A DNA stretch of 64,000 nucleotides, taken from Arenicola marina. Lineage: Eukaryota; Annelida; Polychaeta; Arenicolidae. Positions 34,303-46,590 of the stretch are shown in pieces. The position numbers and the translations under genes were made by a program. The notes beneath the pieces are model-generated. The model did not search any database. It was not told where the DNA came from and saw only the letters and a list, made by a program, of their open reading frames with translations. Location of the stretch: NCBI GenBank assembly GCA_964019135.1, contig OZ025260.1, positions 21,756,254 to 21,820,253 on the forward strand, read 5' to 3'. Within the stretch, counting starts at the first letter, position 1. Every line of letters starts with the position of its first letter.

Positions 34303-35710
34303 TATCCTTCTTAATTTTGAGTGGCAAAACGTCTACTACGCGTAGTTCGATGTCATTTTCCGCTCGCTCACGTGGAGCAATCTGATAAATGCATCTAAAA
34401 GCATTTCGATTATTGGTCTGACTTATATAAATACTTGATTATGTGATTTTTACGTCACATGGAGATATTTCCCGGTCAAAAATGGCTGCATTAACAGCGT
34501 TAATCTGTGTATACATGTTAGCCTAATGGTCCCTTCTCGCCCTGCCTCGCTCCTCGTTCTAAAGTAGAGGTGTTCTGTTGTCTTGTTTGATGCGGTTATG
34601 GCATCGTGCATTATTCAATTACTCGTTAACATTGATTCATCTATTCACATTGTCGTGTAAAGGACAATGTCTGCCATTAAATCTACTCTGTACTGGTATT
34701 TGTGTTCCTCTTCCGACGTTCAACTTTTGTCTTTTGCTCGGGAGTTTTCTTTGGTCTCATGATTAGGCTATATCTCATGTCGCCTTATGGTCTATTTATT
34801 TCAATGCCGTGCACAAGTATAGGCGTGTATGAACTACATAAATGTAAGTATGAATACAGTGAGTAAGTGTGATTTCAAAAACAACAACGAATGAATTGCG
34901 TATGATGCTATGAATGACCAAAATGTTAGAATTGTGACAGTGAAAATTATTATTGCGTGAATGACTAAGTACTAAAGGGTATGACAGCTTATACATAATC
35001 ATGTCCTTCGCTGAAGACTTCTGAGTAGGAGTGTGTTCCGGGTAACGCCACCTAGTGGTGACCTCCGACAACAACGGGGTCCTATAGTTTCCGTTTGGCC
35101 TTGGTTCCGTATGACAGTAACCTTCTTATGGGGAGATGATATCGACATTGGTGTCACCAAGGACGTATAACGTATAGCTGTATCGATGGCCTGGACAGGC
35201 GGGGGCGGGGAGAGCGGAACGAGGGAGGGGAGGGGAGGGGGGGGGGGGGGCTCAGGAAGGACTGTCAGTAGGTGAATGGATGAGTGACCATGTACTAGGC
35301 CCGGAATGGGGCCAGAGACACTTGCAGCAGCGCCCTCTCTCTGGAGGGTGACTTCCATCATCCCTCAGTTGAGACGGGATACTAGCCCGGCGCTACATTA
35401 GACGCTGGGATACGTGTGTTTGGATTGTGATACGATATGCTATAATAATACGTTGGGGAAGGGGGGATATGGAGGGAGGAGCGGGGGCGGGGGGGGGGGT
35501 GGGGTGGTGAAGATGGGTGAGTGTCCTGGTCACCAAAACAACAGGAAGCGCCACCTATCCCGTGAGTGATTTTCGTTGTCTCGCTGTTAAAGCCTCGTGT
35601 TACATTTCCGGGAACGATACTCAGTATGTTTGAATTGTAACACGATATGAGGCAACAGTTTCTGTTGGGGGAGTCAATGACCCTGCACTAAGACCCGGAA
35701 TCACGTGGAA
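34303..35710. other. Intronic sequence without recognised features
   Basis: G-rich runs at 35200-35250 and 35455-35510. No gene recognised. Confidence 0.4.
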
Positions 35711-35821
35711 AACACATACAACGGCCCCTACCTGGAGAGCATATTCAAATATTACCGGTGTAGATCACACATACAGCGCCCCCTATATGGAGAGCATATT
35801 CAAATATTACCGGTGTAGATC
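35711..35821. repeat. 56-bp direct duplication, 2 copies
   Basis: GGAGAGCATATTCAAATATT and the following ACCGGTGTAGATC recur with an offset of 56 bp. Confidence 0.9.
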
Positions 35822-36448
35822 CTTACACGTGTATGACTGGTAATACAATATGCCGGCGTGGATCGTTGAGATGACGGATAGCCGTGGGGCTAAGAGTGAC
35901 GTGTTCACAGGCTATGGAGGAGAGCTGTATTGGTTCAGGGTGATGGGGTAGTCTACAGTGTTTATGGCAAGGGGGGTTGGGGATGGGGGACGGGCTGATC
36001 AGCGTGGAACGGGGAAAACAAACGGGCGCCCAGGAATGTTGTTATTCCAGTGTGGCGTTTTATTGGACATTCTAGACATGCCATGCGATGGGGATTGGCT
36101 AGTGTGTATGCCTCGAATTGTTGGCACTATGTGAAGCGAGTACACATGCATGGAAAAATATTTTCATTTTGCAATTAGGCAATGCCAGTGTAATGCATGG
36201 AGTTAAATTGCGAGTGAATAATGTGTACCAAAATAATGTGTACCAAAAAAGTGTGATTGCGAGTGAAATACTGCTGAGGCACATCACGCAATTAAATACC
36301 AAACCATGGCGTTGTTTCGGTATAGCTCATATATTACTTAGGCCTAGCATGCATGTGCCCCTTGCATGCTGCCCCGGAATGAAGGACACATCGGTGTTGA
36401 GCGTATGAGTGTGTTCAGCTTACCTTGCTACGCTAACCTTGGAGTGAC

Positions 36449-36540
36449 GACGTCATCAGTCGTGCATTGCCGACGTCATCAGTCGTGCATTGCCGACGTC
36501 ATCAGTCGTGCATTGCCGACGTCATCAGTCGTGCATTGAC
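36449..36540. repeat. 23-bp minisatellite, 4 copies, each with a CRE-like half site
   Basis: The unit is GACGTCATCAGTCGTGCATT plus GCC; the fourth copy ends GAC. Each copy holds GACGTCA, an ATF/CREB-like core. Confidence 0.95.
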
Positions 36541-39270
36541 CGCGGTCGGTAGAACCAGCACGCAGCCCGTTACCCTTGGCCTGCAACCCTTCTGCTTTGT
36601 ATAACATGGCAAAAAAATACTCACCAAGTGGCTGAGTATTGGCTCAGCTGATCAATGTCTGGCCCAATACGGGTTCAGAACGGACAATCACATAGTACCT
36701 ATGTAATGCGAGGGAAGCTATCTACATTTAGACAAAGAGAAGCTGGATGTCGTTTATCCACCTGGTACAGATCTGTACGGTGTAGTCATTTCTCCGCAAG
36801 GCGCCGGGGGAATTACCCCGAGGACATGGCTCCTCCAGGCCCAATGTGAAGGTATGGATTTTGACGCTATAGCGCCCCTCTCATACGTACCACCGTCACC
36901 AAACATGGCACGGAGGACCATTGTTTCGTTTATCAATCACACCCGTGCATGAAGATGGTACCTTCCGCCGCATACACCCCATGTTGACCTACTTTCCCCT
37001 TGAAGATATTCCTCCCGACTCACCACTATGCGTGTCAGACATAACCATCGAATGTTTTACCGTTTCCGGTTTCCGATTTCCGCCCACGAGTCAGGGCCGT
37101 TCAGGATCCGCATCGAACAATGAAACCAAAGCACCTTCCCCACGCCCCCCACCCAACCCTTACTCCCGCCCCGATTCCAAATCCCGCGCCAGCCGCACCC
37201 ACAGACCATCCCTCCTCTATATCCCACCCAAGTTTGTTTGTTTGCCCAGCCATTACCCAGAGAGGCCTCCTTGAGAAGCCATTGTAGGAGGAGTTTGCTG
37301 TCGGATTCCCGACCATAAGGAATCATTGATCTCGCGCCGCCGAGGAGATCTCGCGAGGGTTTCCTGAGGGAGAGAGAAACTCATTTCTCCTGACTACTCC
37401 CGGGGACGGCGGGCAAGGCGATACGGTCAATAAGAGGCAATCAGATCCAATTTGACGGTCTGGCGTTTTAACTTAACGCAGCGGTCTCGGTTGTCTGGCG
37501 GCGTCCTTGACGCCAGCAGCTCCCCCTACCGGACTCAGTCAACATGATGAGGTCTCTTGACAGCCGTGTCATTGTGGACATGTCCTGCAGGCCGAGGCTC
37601 AGTGGCTCAGGCCCTCCAAGGGAGTGGGCGCGCACGGGGCGTCTCCACGGTGGTCACGGTAATTAATACCGCCGCCTGATGGTACTGTAATGTAATACCT
37701 ATAATTGAATCTTCTTTTTTTTTAGTGATTTTATTTTTGCCCGGAGGCGAAAAACACGTTTAAAGACCTCAAAATAACGTGATATTTAATTTATATGATA
37801 AACTTTGATTGCTTGAATTACAGGGATTAAGTCGGACACTGATGTGTTCGGTACAACGTTGTGTTTGTGCGGTGTAAACATACACAATTTGTTGAACCCC
37901 GTTCCCGTCCCCGCGATTATAATTATTGGCTAGAATCAGAGTCAATATCAAGTTGCAGCTGTTTAGTTTTCATGACTTATTTCAGGGTAGCCCGCCCAAC
38001 CCCTTTACCTCCTGCCCTCCCTCCTTTAGATTAATGTATAAAGACGTCAATCACACACAATAGACGTCAGAGATAGGGAATTGTATCATTCAGGTTCATA
38101 GGTCAGAAGTCATATGTCAGAGGAGAAGGACGTCTCCTACGTTGAGTATCGTTGTGATGTATTGTACAATGTTAATTGTCCATGGTATTTTCGGTACATG
38201 CGCACTGGTCATTCAAGTCTCGCGAGAAGCTCGGACGCCGCACGGGGCCACGTGGGTTCCTCGTGGTCACTTCAACTGTATTGATATCAATCGCACCGCC
38301 CTAGCGGTCAGGACGGACCCAGACTAGGCGGTGTCCACTGTGGGTCGCTGGTGCCCTTTAAACTCTTTGTCCTGCCCTTTAGTGTTGGTGTCACGTTATT
38401 GTTTAGTATTGGATTTAAACAAATAAGAATGTCTTTAATGTCATTAATAGGTTGCAGACTTTATTCCGCGAATAAAAAAATTGATGGCTTTCAGAATTAT
38501 ATATAATCAATCAGTATATTAACAGGATACTCATCTTCGATAGTTATAGTTATAACTATAACTATAATATAGTTATAGCACATCTTTCCAATATCAGCCA
38601 GTGAATACATGACGTACCCCGTGTCGCCTGGCGCTCTTGGGTAGTTTTACAACATTGCACTGTCGTCTTAGTTGCACTTGGTATAAATAATTGCTTCCGT
38701 GACATGAATAGTCAGCGTATCATGCATATAATGGCACGGATGGGATATAGCTATAGTAAACGCTATATTTTTCGAGATGTTAAAATAAATCTTGAAATAA
38801 TGAAATAATGTCCTGTGATGGCGATGAAAGCCAAGAACGTATTATGGTTGTATCGAAAGGTCTTTAGCAATGCATTTTTCTTGTTGCTTCTTTCCCCTTC
38901 CGGTTCCGGCCTGACTCACCTTGACCTACATACGTGGTACGGTACCGCACGGATCTGATGCCATGCACTGTAAGTGGCCAGACCTGTTGTTATTACCGGT
39001 GTGTGCCTATGTGTGCACCGCGCCCAGCAGGGACTGCCCAGATGAACTATCCAAACCCCAGGTTTTATGTTTATAATGGAGGATGTAACGCGTTACGGGA
39101 CGTCAATCAACGTACGACATTGGGATTGGAACAACTGACATGGACGCCGTCATCATTAATGGCATTGACCCGTCAATGGTGTGTCGCTGTCTGTGTGACA
39201 GCGTTACTTAGATAATGAGTAAACACGAGAGGATGGAGTGAGAGGAAGAGGAAGAAGTGCGTGACTCAAA
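36541..39270. other. Intronic sequence without recognised genes
   Basis: Mostly unique, with the palindrome at 38540-38565 listed separately. Confidence 0.4.
38540..38565. repeat. Perfect 26-bp AT-rich palindrome
   Basis: ATAGTTATAGTTA followed directly by its reverse complement, then further TATAGTTATAG words. Confidence 0.9.
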
Positions 39271-39781
39271 GGCCGGGGTGTGATGGCCGGGGTGTGATGG
39301 CCGGGGTGTGATGGCTGGGGTGTGATGGCCGGGGTGTGATGGCCGGGGTGTGATGGCCGGAGTGTGATGGCTGGGATTGAGATGGCCGGGGTGTGATGGC
39401 CGGGGTGTGATGGCCGGGATGTGATGGCCGGGATGTGATGGCCGGGGTGTGATGGCCGGAGTGTGATGGCCGGGGTGTGATGGCCGGGGTGTGATGGCCG
39501 GGGTGTGATGGCCGGGGTGTGATGGCTGGGCTGTGATGGCCGGGGTGTAATGGCCGGGGTGTGATGGCCGGGGTGTGATGGCCGGGGTGTGATGGCCGGG
39601 GTGTGATGGCCGGGGTGTGATGGCCGGGGTGTGATGGCCGGGGTGTGATGGCCGGGGTGTGATGGCCGGGGTGTGATGGCCGGGGTGTGATGGCCGGGAT
39701 GTGATGGCCGGGGTGTGATGGCCGGCGTGTGACGGCCAGGGTGTGATGGCCGGAATCCGATGGCCGGAGTCCGATGGCCAA
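39271..39781. repeat. 14-bp minisatellite, about 36 copies
   Basis: The unit is GATGGCCGGGGTGT. Sporadic variants are GGCTGGG, CGGAGTG and CGGGATG, plus one irregular unit at about 39370-39380. Minus-strand HTPAITPRPSHPGH-type open frames are by-products of the repeat. Confidence 0.97.
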
Positions 39782-41585
39782 GTGTGAGGCATCCCGGCTC
39801 GCACTTGTTTTTATTTTTCATCCATGCAAATAAGCGTTGCAATCTCCATCCAGATCGCATCCTAGCGGAGCGGCCCCCCTTGTCCGATGAGGCCCCGGAT
39901 TCAGGATGGCGTGGGGGGGGGGGGAGTACCCAACCGGATCCATGAATAGGGGGATTTGAAGGGGCTTCAGTCTGGGACACCAAGCTCGCCCCGTGGTTCT
40001 CCCCTTGGCCTCGATAACCGCCGGGCCAGGCGGGCCGGGCTTGACCCGCGGGTTCGTGAACCATGTCAGACCGACGGTATCTACACATAGGGTACACGTG
40101 TACATGCAGACCGGGGTGGTGGTGCAGGGGCGGGGCGGGGCGGGGCGTGGCGCAACGCAATCCCTGCCCGACCAGAGACGGGGTGACATGTGCAGTGCGC
40201 ACCACATGTCGATTGGGGGCTCTAGGTTAGAAAAAAGGTCAGTGAGAATTTCTCCGGGTGACAACACAAAAGGAGTGCCTGTGTGTGTTGTATCTTATTC
40301 TTAGTCGCCGGCCCTCCTCCCACCCCACTACCCTCACCCCCCCCCCACCCACGCGCGCACGGCATTAATCTTACTCGCTACAGACCTTTAACCCTCTCAT
40401 GAAATGAAAATTGCCCTTCGTTTGCCCTATAATGCCGCCCCCCCCCCACGCACACACACACCCACACCCGTATATTTGACAGTGGCGACCACCACCCGAT
40501 ACTTTACCACTATTCCGTTTTTTCGTTGCCTGGTTAGCAAAACAAGTAAGGCTATCCATCAACCTTGTGCTGTGGCAGTTCCTGCCTTTCTCTGATCCAA
40601 TGAAATCCCTTTACAGTATGCACTAACTGACCTTTTGCGACAGGGGGGAAAGGCCCACCTAACGACATCACCCGATTAGCTGCATAACCCCCCACTCCTT
40701 CTTCACCCTCCGCCCCCTCCCCCCTTGCCATACTCCTTCTACCGTGGGGACTTCCAATAGCTCTACATGACGACCCACCACCATCATCACCACCCCCCCC
40801 CCACTCCCGCCCCACTCCCCCCTCTGTCTGCCGCGCCCTAAAGTCGCCGAATACTTGTCGTCGGACGCAAGGACCAGGGGTTGGGTTGGCGTTGGGAGCC
40901 CAAGCCCTTCCTGGGTGCCATTCATTAGACTGAGAGGACACATCCTAGCCCTCCACACGACTGGACAACCCGGACCCCCCAGGCCAGACCCCTCCCCCAC
41001 CACCACCACCCCCACCTCCAGCCCTCGCTACAGCGTACTCGCCACTTTACGACCGGGGACCTTCACTCAATGTGATGCTCATGTTACTCACGCAGTTCAT
41101 CACCATTCGAATGAGGTTGCCTCCCTTGCTCGTGCACTTCTCGGTGTTCACTTTCATGTCTTTCACACTGTTTTCTAGGATGCTGAATCTCATCATCACC
41201 GCTGCATTATGTATTAGGCCAAGTCCAGTGTTCTGCGGAATATCCCACAAAATATAACCGTTCGCACCCGATCCGGCGCAACTCCAGAACACAAGTATTT
41301 ATGTAAATAAACAATCGGTAACAATTAAAAACAACAAGTAAACAATAAGCCACAATGAGACGAAAGATAAACCAAAAAAGCCACATATTAATTTTTAATT
41401 TGCAATACGATAAATGCTGAAATAAAGATCGACGTAAATAATTATTCTCGGAGGCAGATGGGGAGGGATATAATAGTATTACATCACCAGGAGTGCATAT
41501 TACAACACGACAACACGGGAAAGAGTTGAGGCCCGATACATTTATTTTAGAAAAATATTTCCCCGATTCTAATTATATAGAAGGT
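39782..41585. other. Intronic sequence with C-rich tracts
   Basis: C-rich at 40315-40350, 40436-40470, 40690-40830 and 40975-41025. An open frame on the minus strand (41047-41292) has protein-like composition but no recognised family. Confidence 0.4.
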
Positions 41586-42335
41586 GGACCAGTAATTGCG
41601 CAGGTACCAGTGATTGTGCAGGTACCAGTGATTGTGCAGGTACCAGTGATTGTGCAGGTACCAGTGATTGTGCAGGTACCAGTGATTGTGCAGGTACCAG
41701 TGATTGCGCAGGTACCAGTGATTGAGCAGGTACCAGTGATTGCGCACTTGCCGAAATACACTTTCGGTATTTTATTCATGTGAAACTTTGTCTGAACTTT
41801 TACCAGGTAGATGCCTCCATGTATGACAGCAACCTTGACATATATTTTGTCAGATTCCAAGCAATCTGCATATTATCTTTAAAGTTGCATGTCGAGCTCT
41901 TTCCCGCCAAAACTAAAGAGGTCAAAATACAAAAAAAAATCAGTTCTTGGATCATTCAAGATTTCTTTTGTCCATACTCCACCCATGCCAGACTGCCAAA
42001 TAGTGTCTCTTAGCCTTGCTCATGATATCAATTTACCACAAATTTTCATTTTAGTGGTAAACGTCATCAGTTTGTGTGCTTCGCGATGCTTTGGTATAAG
42101 TAGCAGTGCCGCGACTGAGTTCTGTGGTGTCGTGGGATAGACACGTTTGCCACACCACAGCCGAAACGGCGAGGTTTATCAGGTTTCTGAATTTATAGAA
42201 TGAAATAATCGAGTTTTCTGCAAATTTTGATATAAATTTCGCCTGGGCTTAGTTTTGGCGGGAAAGAACTCGACATGCCACTTAAACCATCTTTTTCTTG
42301 TGCGCAATCTCAGGTACCTGCGCAATCGCTGGTCC
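41586..42335. mobile_element. Nested inverted-repeat (MITE/snapback-like) element with an 18-bp minisatellite in one arm
   Basis: The outer arms are 41586-41608 and 42313-42335 (23 bp, 2 mismatches, beginning GGACCAG). The inner arms are 41881-41914 and 42250-42283 (34 bp, 2 mismatches, containing TTTCCCGCCAAAACTA). The left arm contains about nine 18-bp units, CCAGTGATTGTGCAGGTA. The right arm shows about two equivalents in the opposite orientation. The superfamily is unknown, no coding capacity is seen, and the true ends may lie slightly outside. Confidence 0.65.
41589..41746. repeat. 18-bp minisatellite, about 9 copies
   Basis: CCAGTGATTGTGCAGGTA units with GCGCAG and GAGCAG variants, within the left arm of the element at 41586-42335. 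Confidence 0.95.
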
Positions 42336-42397
42336 GATAGCTAAACTGGTATAGAACCTCAATTTTTCGAGGCGGAAGTTTGAACCCTATATCACGG
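42331..42397 (+). mobile_element. Possible tRNA-like (SINE head) sequence
   Basis: A-box-like TAGCTAAACTGG and B-box-like GTTTGAACCC lie about 40 bases apart. The T stem does not pair well, so this is only a weak candidate. Confidence 0.25.
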
Positions 42398-42508
42398 TCT
42401 CACGGGCTAGATGCATTGCATTAAGGAAGTGCCATTATTATTAACACGGCATATATTATTAATATACTATAAGCATCGTGCCTTACACGATGGCCGTGCA
42501 ATCCGCGT

Positions 42509-42592
42509 CCCGGTCGGTGTCCCGGTCGGTGTCCCGGTCGGTGTCCCGGTCGGTGTCCCGGTCGGTGTCCCGGTCGGTGTCCCGGTCGGTGT
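42509..42592. repeat. 12-bp minisatellite, 7 identical copies
   Basis: CCCGGTCGGTGT repeated without visible variants. Confidence 0.97.
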
Positions 42593-43103
42593 CCCTGGGT
42601 GGGGAGTACATTGCCCTCAGCTGCCAGGTCACCGAGGGCAATGACATTGAGTCCTGGTGAAGACCCTGAGGACGGGTGATGGCTCCTTCCTTCCCTTCCT
42701 CGTCTAGCGGGCGGCTGTGATCTTCCCACGTATTTACCGCGGACCTGTCTCTGTGCGGACCTGCTATATATTCCGGGGCAACAAGGGATTCTAGTTGGAT
42801 AAATACGCCCCGCCCTGCCCAGCGGCGGGGTTATAAACATGGCAGAGCCAGAGGGGGTGTTGTAAACCGGCGACGAGGTCGTGTCGTAATTTTATTCTTG
42901 TTGCGGGGGCTAAAAATAAGCCTAGTTATGTTGTCGTTAGCGTCGGTCGGGGTTTGAGCTGCTGAGGTGGTTTAACGTCCGCTGCATTATGGTGACCGTA
43001 CAATCATATGACCTTCGCCAGCCTATCTTGATGCATGGACCGCTGTACCACTGTTGAGGGGCCGTGGTTACTGAGACTCCATAGACTGGACAATGAACCA
43101 GGG

Positions 43104-43185
43104 TGTGGGTGTGGGTGTGGGTGTGGGCGTGGGATGGTGTAGGTGTCAGTGCGGGAGTGAGTGTGGGTGTGGTTGTGGGTGCTTT
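43104..43185. repeat. GTGTGG short tandem repeat
   Basis: GTGTGG/GTGGGT hexamers in two blocks. Confidence 0.8.
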
Positions 43186-43331
43186 GCAGCATTTGGCACT
43201 TCAATGTATGACGCACTCTGTACATCAACAGGGCTCCATGTAACTTCTTTTTGCATTTATTAACTTCTAATTTAATTATAGTGTTTCCTTCATAGGCTTC
43301 AATCAGTTATGGTTAATGTATCTTCAATTCC

Positions 43332-43479
43332 GAAGATTAAATCTAATGTGAATGTTCCATTCTAGAGATTGAATCTAATTTGAATGTTCCATTCTGGAAA
43401 TTAAATCTAATGTGAATGTTCCATTCTGGAGATTGAATCTAATGTGAATGTTCCATTCTGGAGATTGAATCTAATTTGA
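43332..43479. repeat. 32-bp minisatellite, about 4.5 copies
   Basis: The unit includes GAATGTTCCATTCTGGAGAT followed by TGAATCTAATGT. The GAATGTTCCATTC core is close to palindromic. Confidence 0.93.
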
Positions 43480-43570
43480 ACTTGTTACATGAATGTAATT
43501 GTCAAATGTAGCGAATTAATATATTAGTTCTTGGGGCTACATGCTGTGTGCTTGGTTGGTTGGTTATTCA

Positions 43571-43809
43571 TGACGCTTTAACCACATTTGGTCATATCGC
43601 GTCAATGTGAGAAGGAAGGGAGAGTGAAGCCATGTCCCCGGGGGTAACCCCCTACTCTTTACGAAGAAAGACATGGGATCTTTATCCTGCGACCACACAG
43701 ACATGGCCACAGCAGGGCTCGAACCACCGATCCACGTGCCGTTAGGCTCTCAGGTGACCAGTGCACTCAAAGCGACCGCTCTAGCCCACTGAGCTATCGC
43801 GCCGGCCCC
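43571..43809 (-). mobile_element. tRNA-derived SINE, family A, copy 2 (reverse)
   Basis: Reverse complement of the family at 6613 and 62005. The head (A box from CTCAGTGGGCTAGAGCGG, B box GGTTCGAGCCC) is at the right side near 43809. The tail (GTGGTTAAAGCGTCA) is at the left near 43571. Confidence 0.85.
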
Positions 43810-46128
43810 TTATAGATGTACGAATATGTGCATATAAATATAAATATATATGAATGAAAGAACGAATGAGATCATGCTGGTAAGGATAAAACTTCGTCAC
43901 CAGGAATATGGGTAAAGGCACGCTATTATTGTGTGTTATAATTGTTACCATGAGCCGATAAATGCCAGTTAATGAAACAATAAGTAGATCTTGATTCATA
44001 TTTCTGAGGAATGCATTGCAATGAAAATGTACAACGTAATTCCATACACGCTGCAGAAATGTTAAGATGAGTAGACTATCGTTTCCAGGGGTTGTAACGG
44101 ACGCTGGTCATTCTCTCGGCGAGCGGCGACAGTTCTACTGTCACTCCACTCACGAACAGCGAGACTTGTTAATGGAGGTTAGGCCTGTCACAAACAGATT
44201 GGGAAACCACACGTTGGAGATAAAAAAAAACGCGGCCTGAACTTGGTGGCAGAGAGAGAGTCCCGGCATTTTGCGTTCATGAAAGCGCGAGGAGTTTCGC
44301 TACAGCCTACACATCCGATGGCTGATGCGCGCGCGTCACCTTTACCATTGAGAGTGCCGTGATTTACTGTGTTCAATCTAAAAAACACCAGAGTGTCACT
44401 CTGCGATCCAACAAATTGTATTGCTCTAAAATAGGTCGGACCCGAAATCGGGTAGAGATTAGAGCATCTGGTAGGCGTTGTTTCTCAAATAAACACTCAG
44501 GTGATATGACTCAAGCTGAAGGGCAGTTGAGAGACAGAGAAAAGAATAGCAAAGAAAAAGAAAAAAGGTAGAGAGAGAGAGAGGGGGAGAGAAACATAGC
44601 GAGAGATGGAGAGTGTGGGAGAGACAGAGAGAGATAGAGGAGGGACCAGCCCGAGGTTGGGGGGGGGGGGGGGCTCACAGGAAGGGGGGGGGGGCATGGC
44701 CGGTCCAACAATCACCCAACTTATTATACGGCACCAAGTCTCGACCTCGTCTCACGAGATGTCCCTCGGATGTCCCCCGTCACGTGTTTCCGGTGTGACC
44801 TCGCTCTGTCCTCTAAGGACTTGGGCTTGCGACCCCACGGTGACCTGAACGGGGACGGAGGGGTGGGGGTTGTGGCGGGGGGTGAGGGGGAGGGGGCGGG
44901 GTTTGTGAGGGGAGGAGGTAGGGTAGGCGAGAGAGGGGTGGGTATTTTGGGGGGCGGTGACTGGTGCGGAATGATAGAGCGGTGGGAGCGGGTAGTCAGG
45001 GTGGGGGGGGTGTTGAGGGGTGGCGGGAGAGGTCACTGGACGTCGTGGGATGATGGGAAGATACTTGCAGGGTTGCCGTTGACCGTCTCGAGAACTATCG
45101 ATCGTTGGCATGGGGGCACCTGCTTCCCCCAACCCCCAACCCCAACCCCCAACCACCAATCATGAACCCCGACCCCCGAACCCCGAAGCCCGAACCCCCT
45201 ACCCGAACCCCCCGCCCACCTACCTCCACCACCACCACCACCACCACCACCACCATCCACCCACACACACCCACACACATCACCCACCATCACCAGCCAC
45301 CGCCAACACGCCGCCCCCCTCTCTACCCCCCGAGCCCCTCCCCCCCCCCCCCACGGTCGTGCCGTCGTCATGCGAGTGTCCTCCGTCCATGATAGCGACT
45401 CCAGCCCCGACCACCAAGAAGGCCACGTCTTTCGCAGAATCCATGATTACTATGCAAACATTTCAATTTCAGCCATACAGCAATGCCATAGTGGGCGTTG
45501 TGACCCCCCACCTCTCAATCCCAACCTGTCTCTCCCTCTCGCTGACCCGCCCTCAACCGCCCCAACCCCTTCCAGAGGCGCTCACGTCATTCCACCCCCC
45601 CCCCCATCCCCCACACATGAGTCTCTACCATATCGCTTCCTTGGACTTTTTTCAGTGCCTCTGATATCATCATTGTGGGAAAGCATGTTTCAACGCCCCC
45701 TCTATCCCGCCCCGCACTTCCCGCCATCCCGCCTCAGTCAGGCGCCAACCCTCAGTACACGACTCCCCAGACACCCTATCCCTGGAAGCAGCGGTATAGC
45801 CCTACATCACATTGGGAAGGAAGTATGACGGCAAGGGAACAAGGATGGCTGGCTTTATGAGCTAGTCTTCACGCCCTGCTGAGGGGCCGGCCCGACCTCT
45901 GTCATTATCATCCCCTACCCTTACCTACCTACCCCCGTCTACATCACCCTATGCTGTGGCGCACCTAACCGGAACTGGGCTTAGCTATGTAGCTACCTTA
46001 CCTCCTTACCCTCCCCCCTCCCCCTCGTCACCACTCCCCGGGGAGGAATCGCCCGCAGCTGCAGACCGGAGCCGTCTGCAGCAAAGGGTATTGCGTTAAG
46101 GGCATTGCGTGTGATCACTATATAAACT
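43810..46128. other. Intronic sequence with GA-rich and G/C-rich tracts
   Basis: GA-rich at 44565-44640, G-rich at 44655-45050, CCCCAAC/CCCGAAC at 45125-45215 and (CCA)n at 45226-45255. No gene recognised. Confidence 0.4.
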
Positions 46129-46590
46129 AGTCATCCTAGGGAGAGTTCCTTCAGCAACCACGGGGACTTTGGTCTCCCTATGATGAGAGTTATCCGGAGA
46201 GACCTGTCATCCTAGGTAGAGTTCCTTCAGCAGCCACGGGGACTATGATCTCCCTATGATGAGAGTGACCCGGAGAGACCTGTCATCCTAGGTAGAGTTC
46301 CTTCAGCAGCCACGGGGACTATGGTCTCCCTAGGCTGAGAGTTATCCGGAGAGACCTGTCATCCTAGGTAGAGTTCCTTCAGCAGCCACGGGGACTATGG
46401 TCTCCCTATGATGGGAGTTATCCAGAGAGACCTGTCATCCTAGGTAGAGTTCCTTCAGCAGCCACGGAGACTATGGTCTCCCTATGATGAGAGTTATCCA
46501 GAGAGACCTGTCATCCTAGGTAGAGTTCCTTCAGCAGCCACAGGGACTAATGTCTCCCTATGATGAGAGTTATCCAGAGAGACCTGTCAT
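46129..46590. repeat. 76-bp tandem repeat, 6 copies
   Basis: GACCTGTCATCCTAGGTAGA recurs at 46201, 46277, 46353, 46429 and 46505, with the terminal GACCTGTCAT at 46581. Units also share TTCCTTCAGCAGCCACGG and GTCTCCCTATGATGAGAG. Confidence 0.96.

Noticed and set aside
39204..40205. Minus-strand 333-codon Pro/His-rich open frame
   Set aside because: Its core is the 14-bp minisatellite read in rotating frames; the flanking part has no recognisable domain.
41047..41292. 81-codon minus-strand frame with ordinary protein-like composition
   Set aside because: No family recognised, no flanking exons or splice pattern I could defend; a profile search of this translation would decide.
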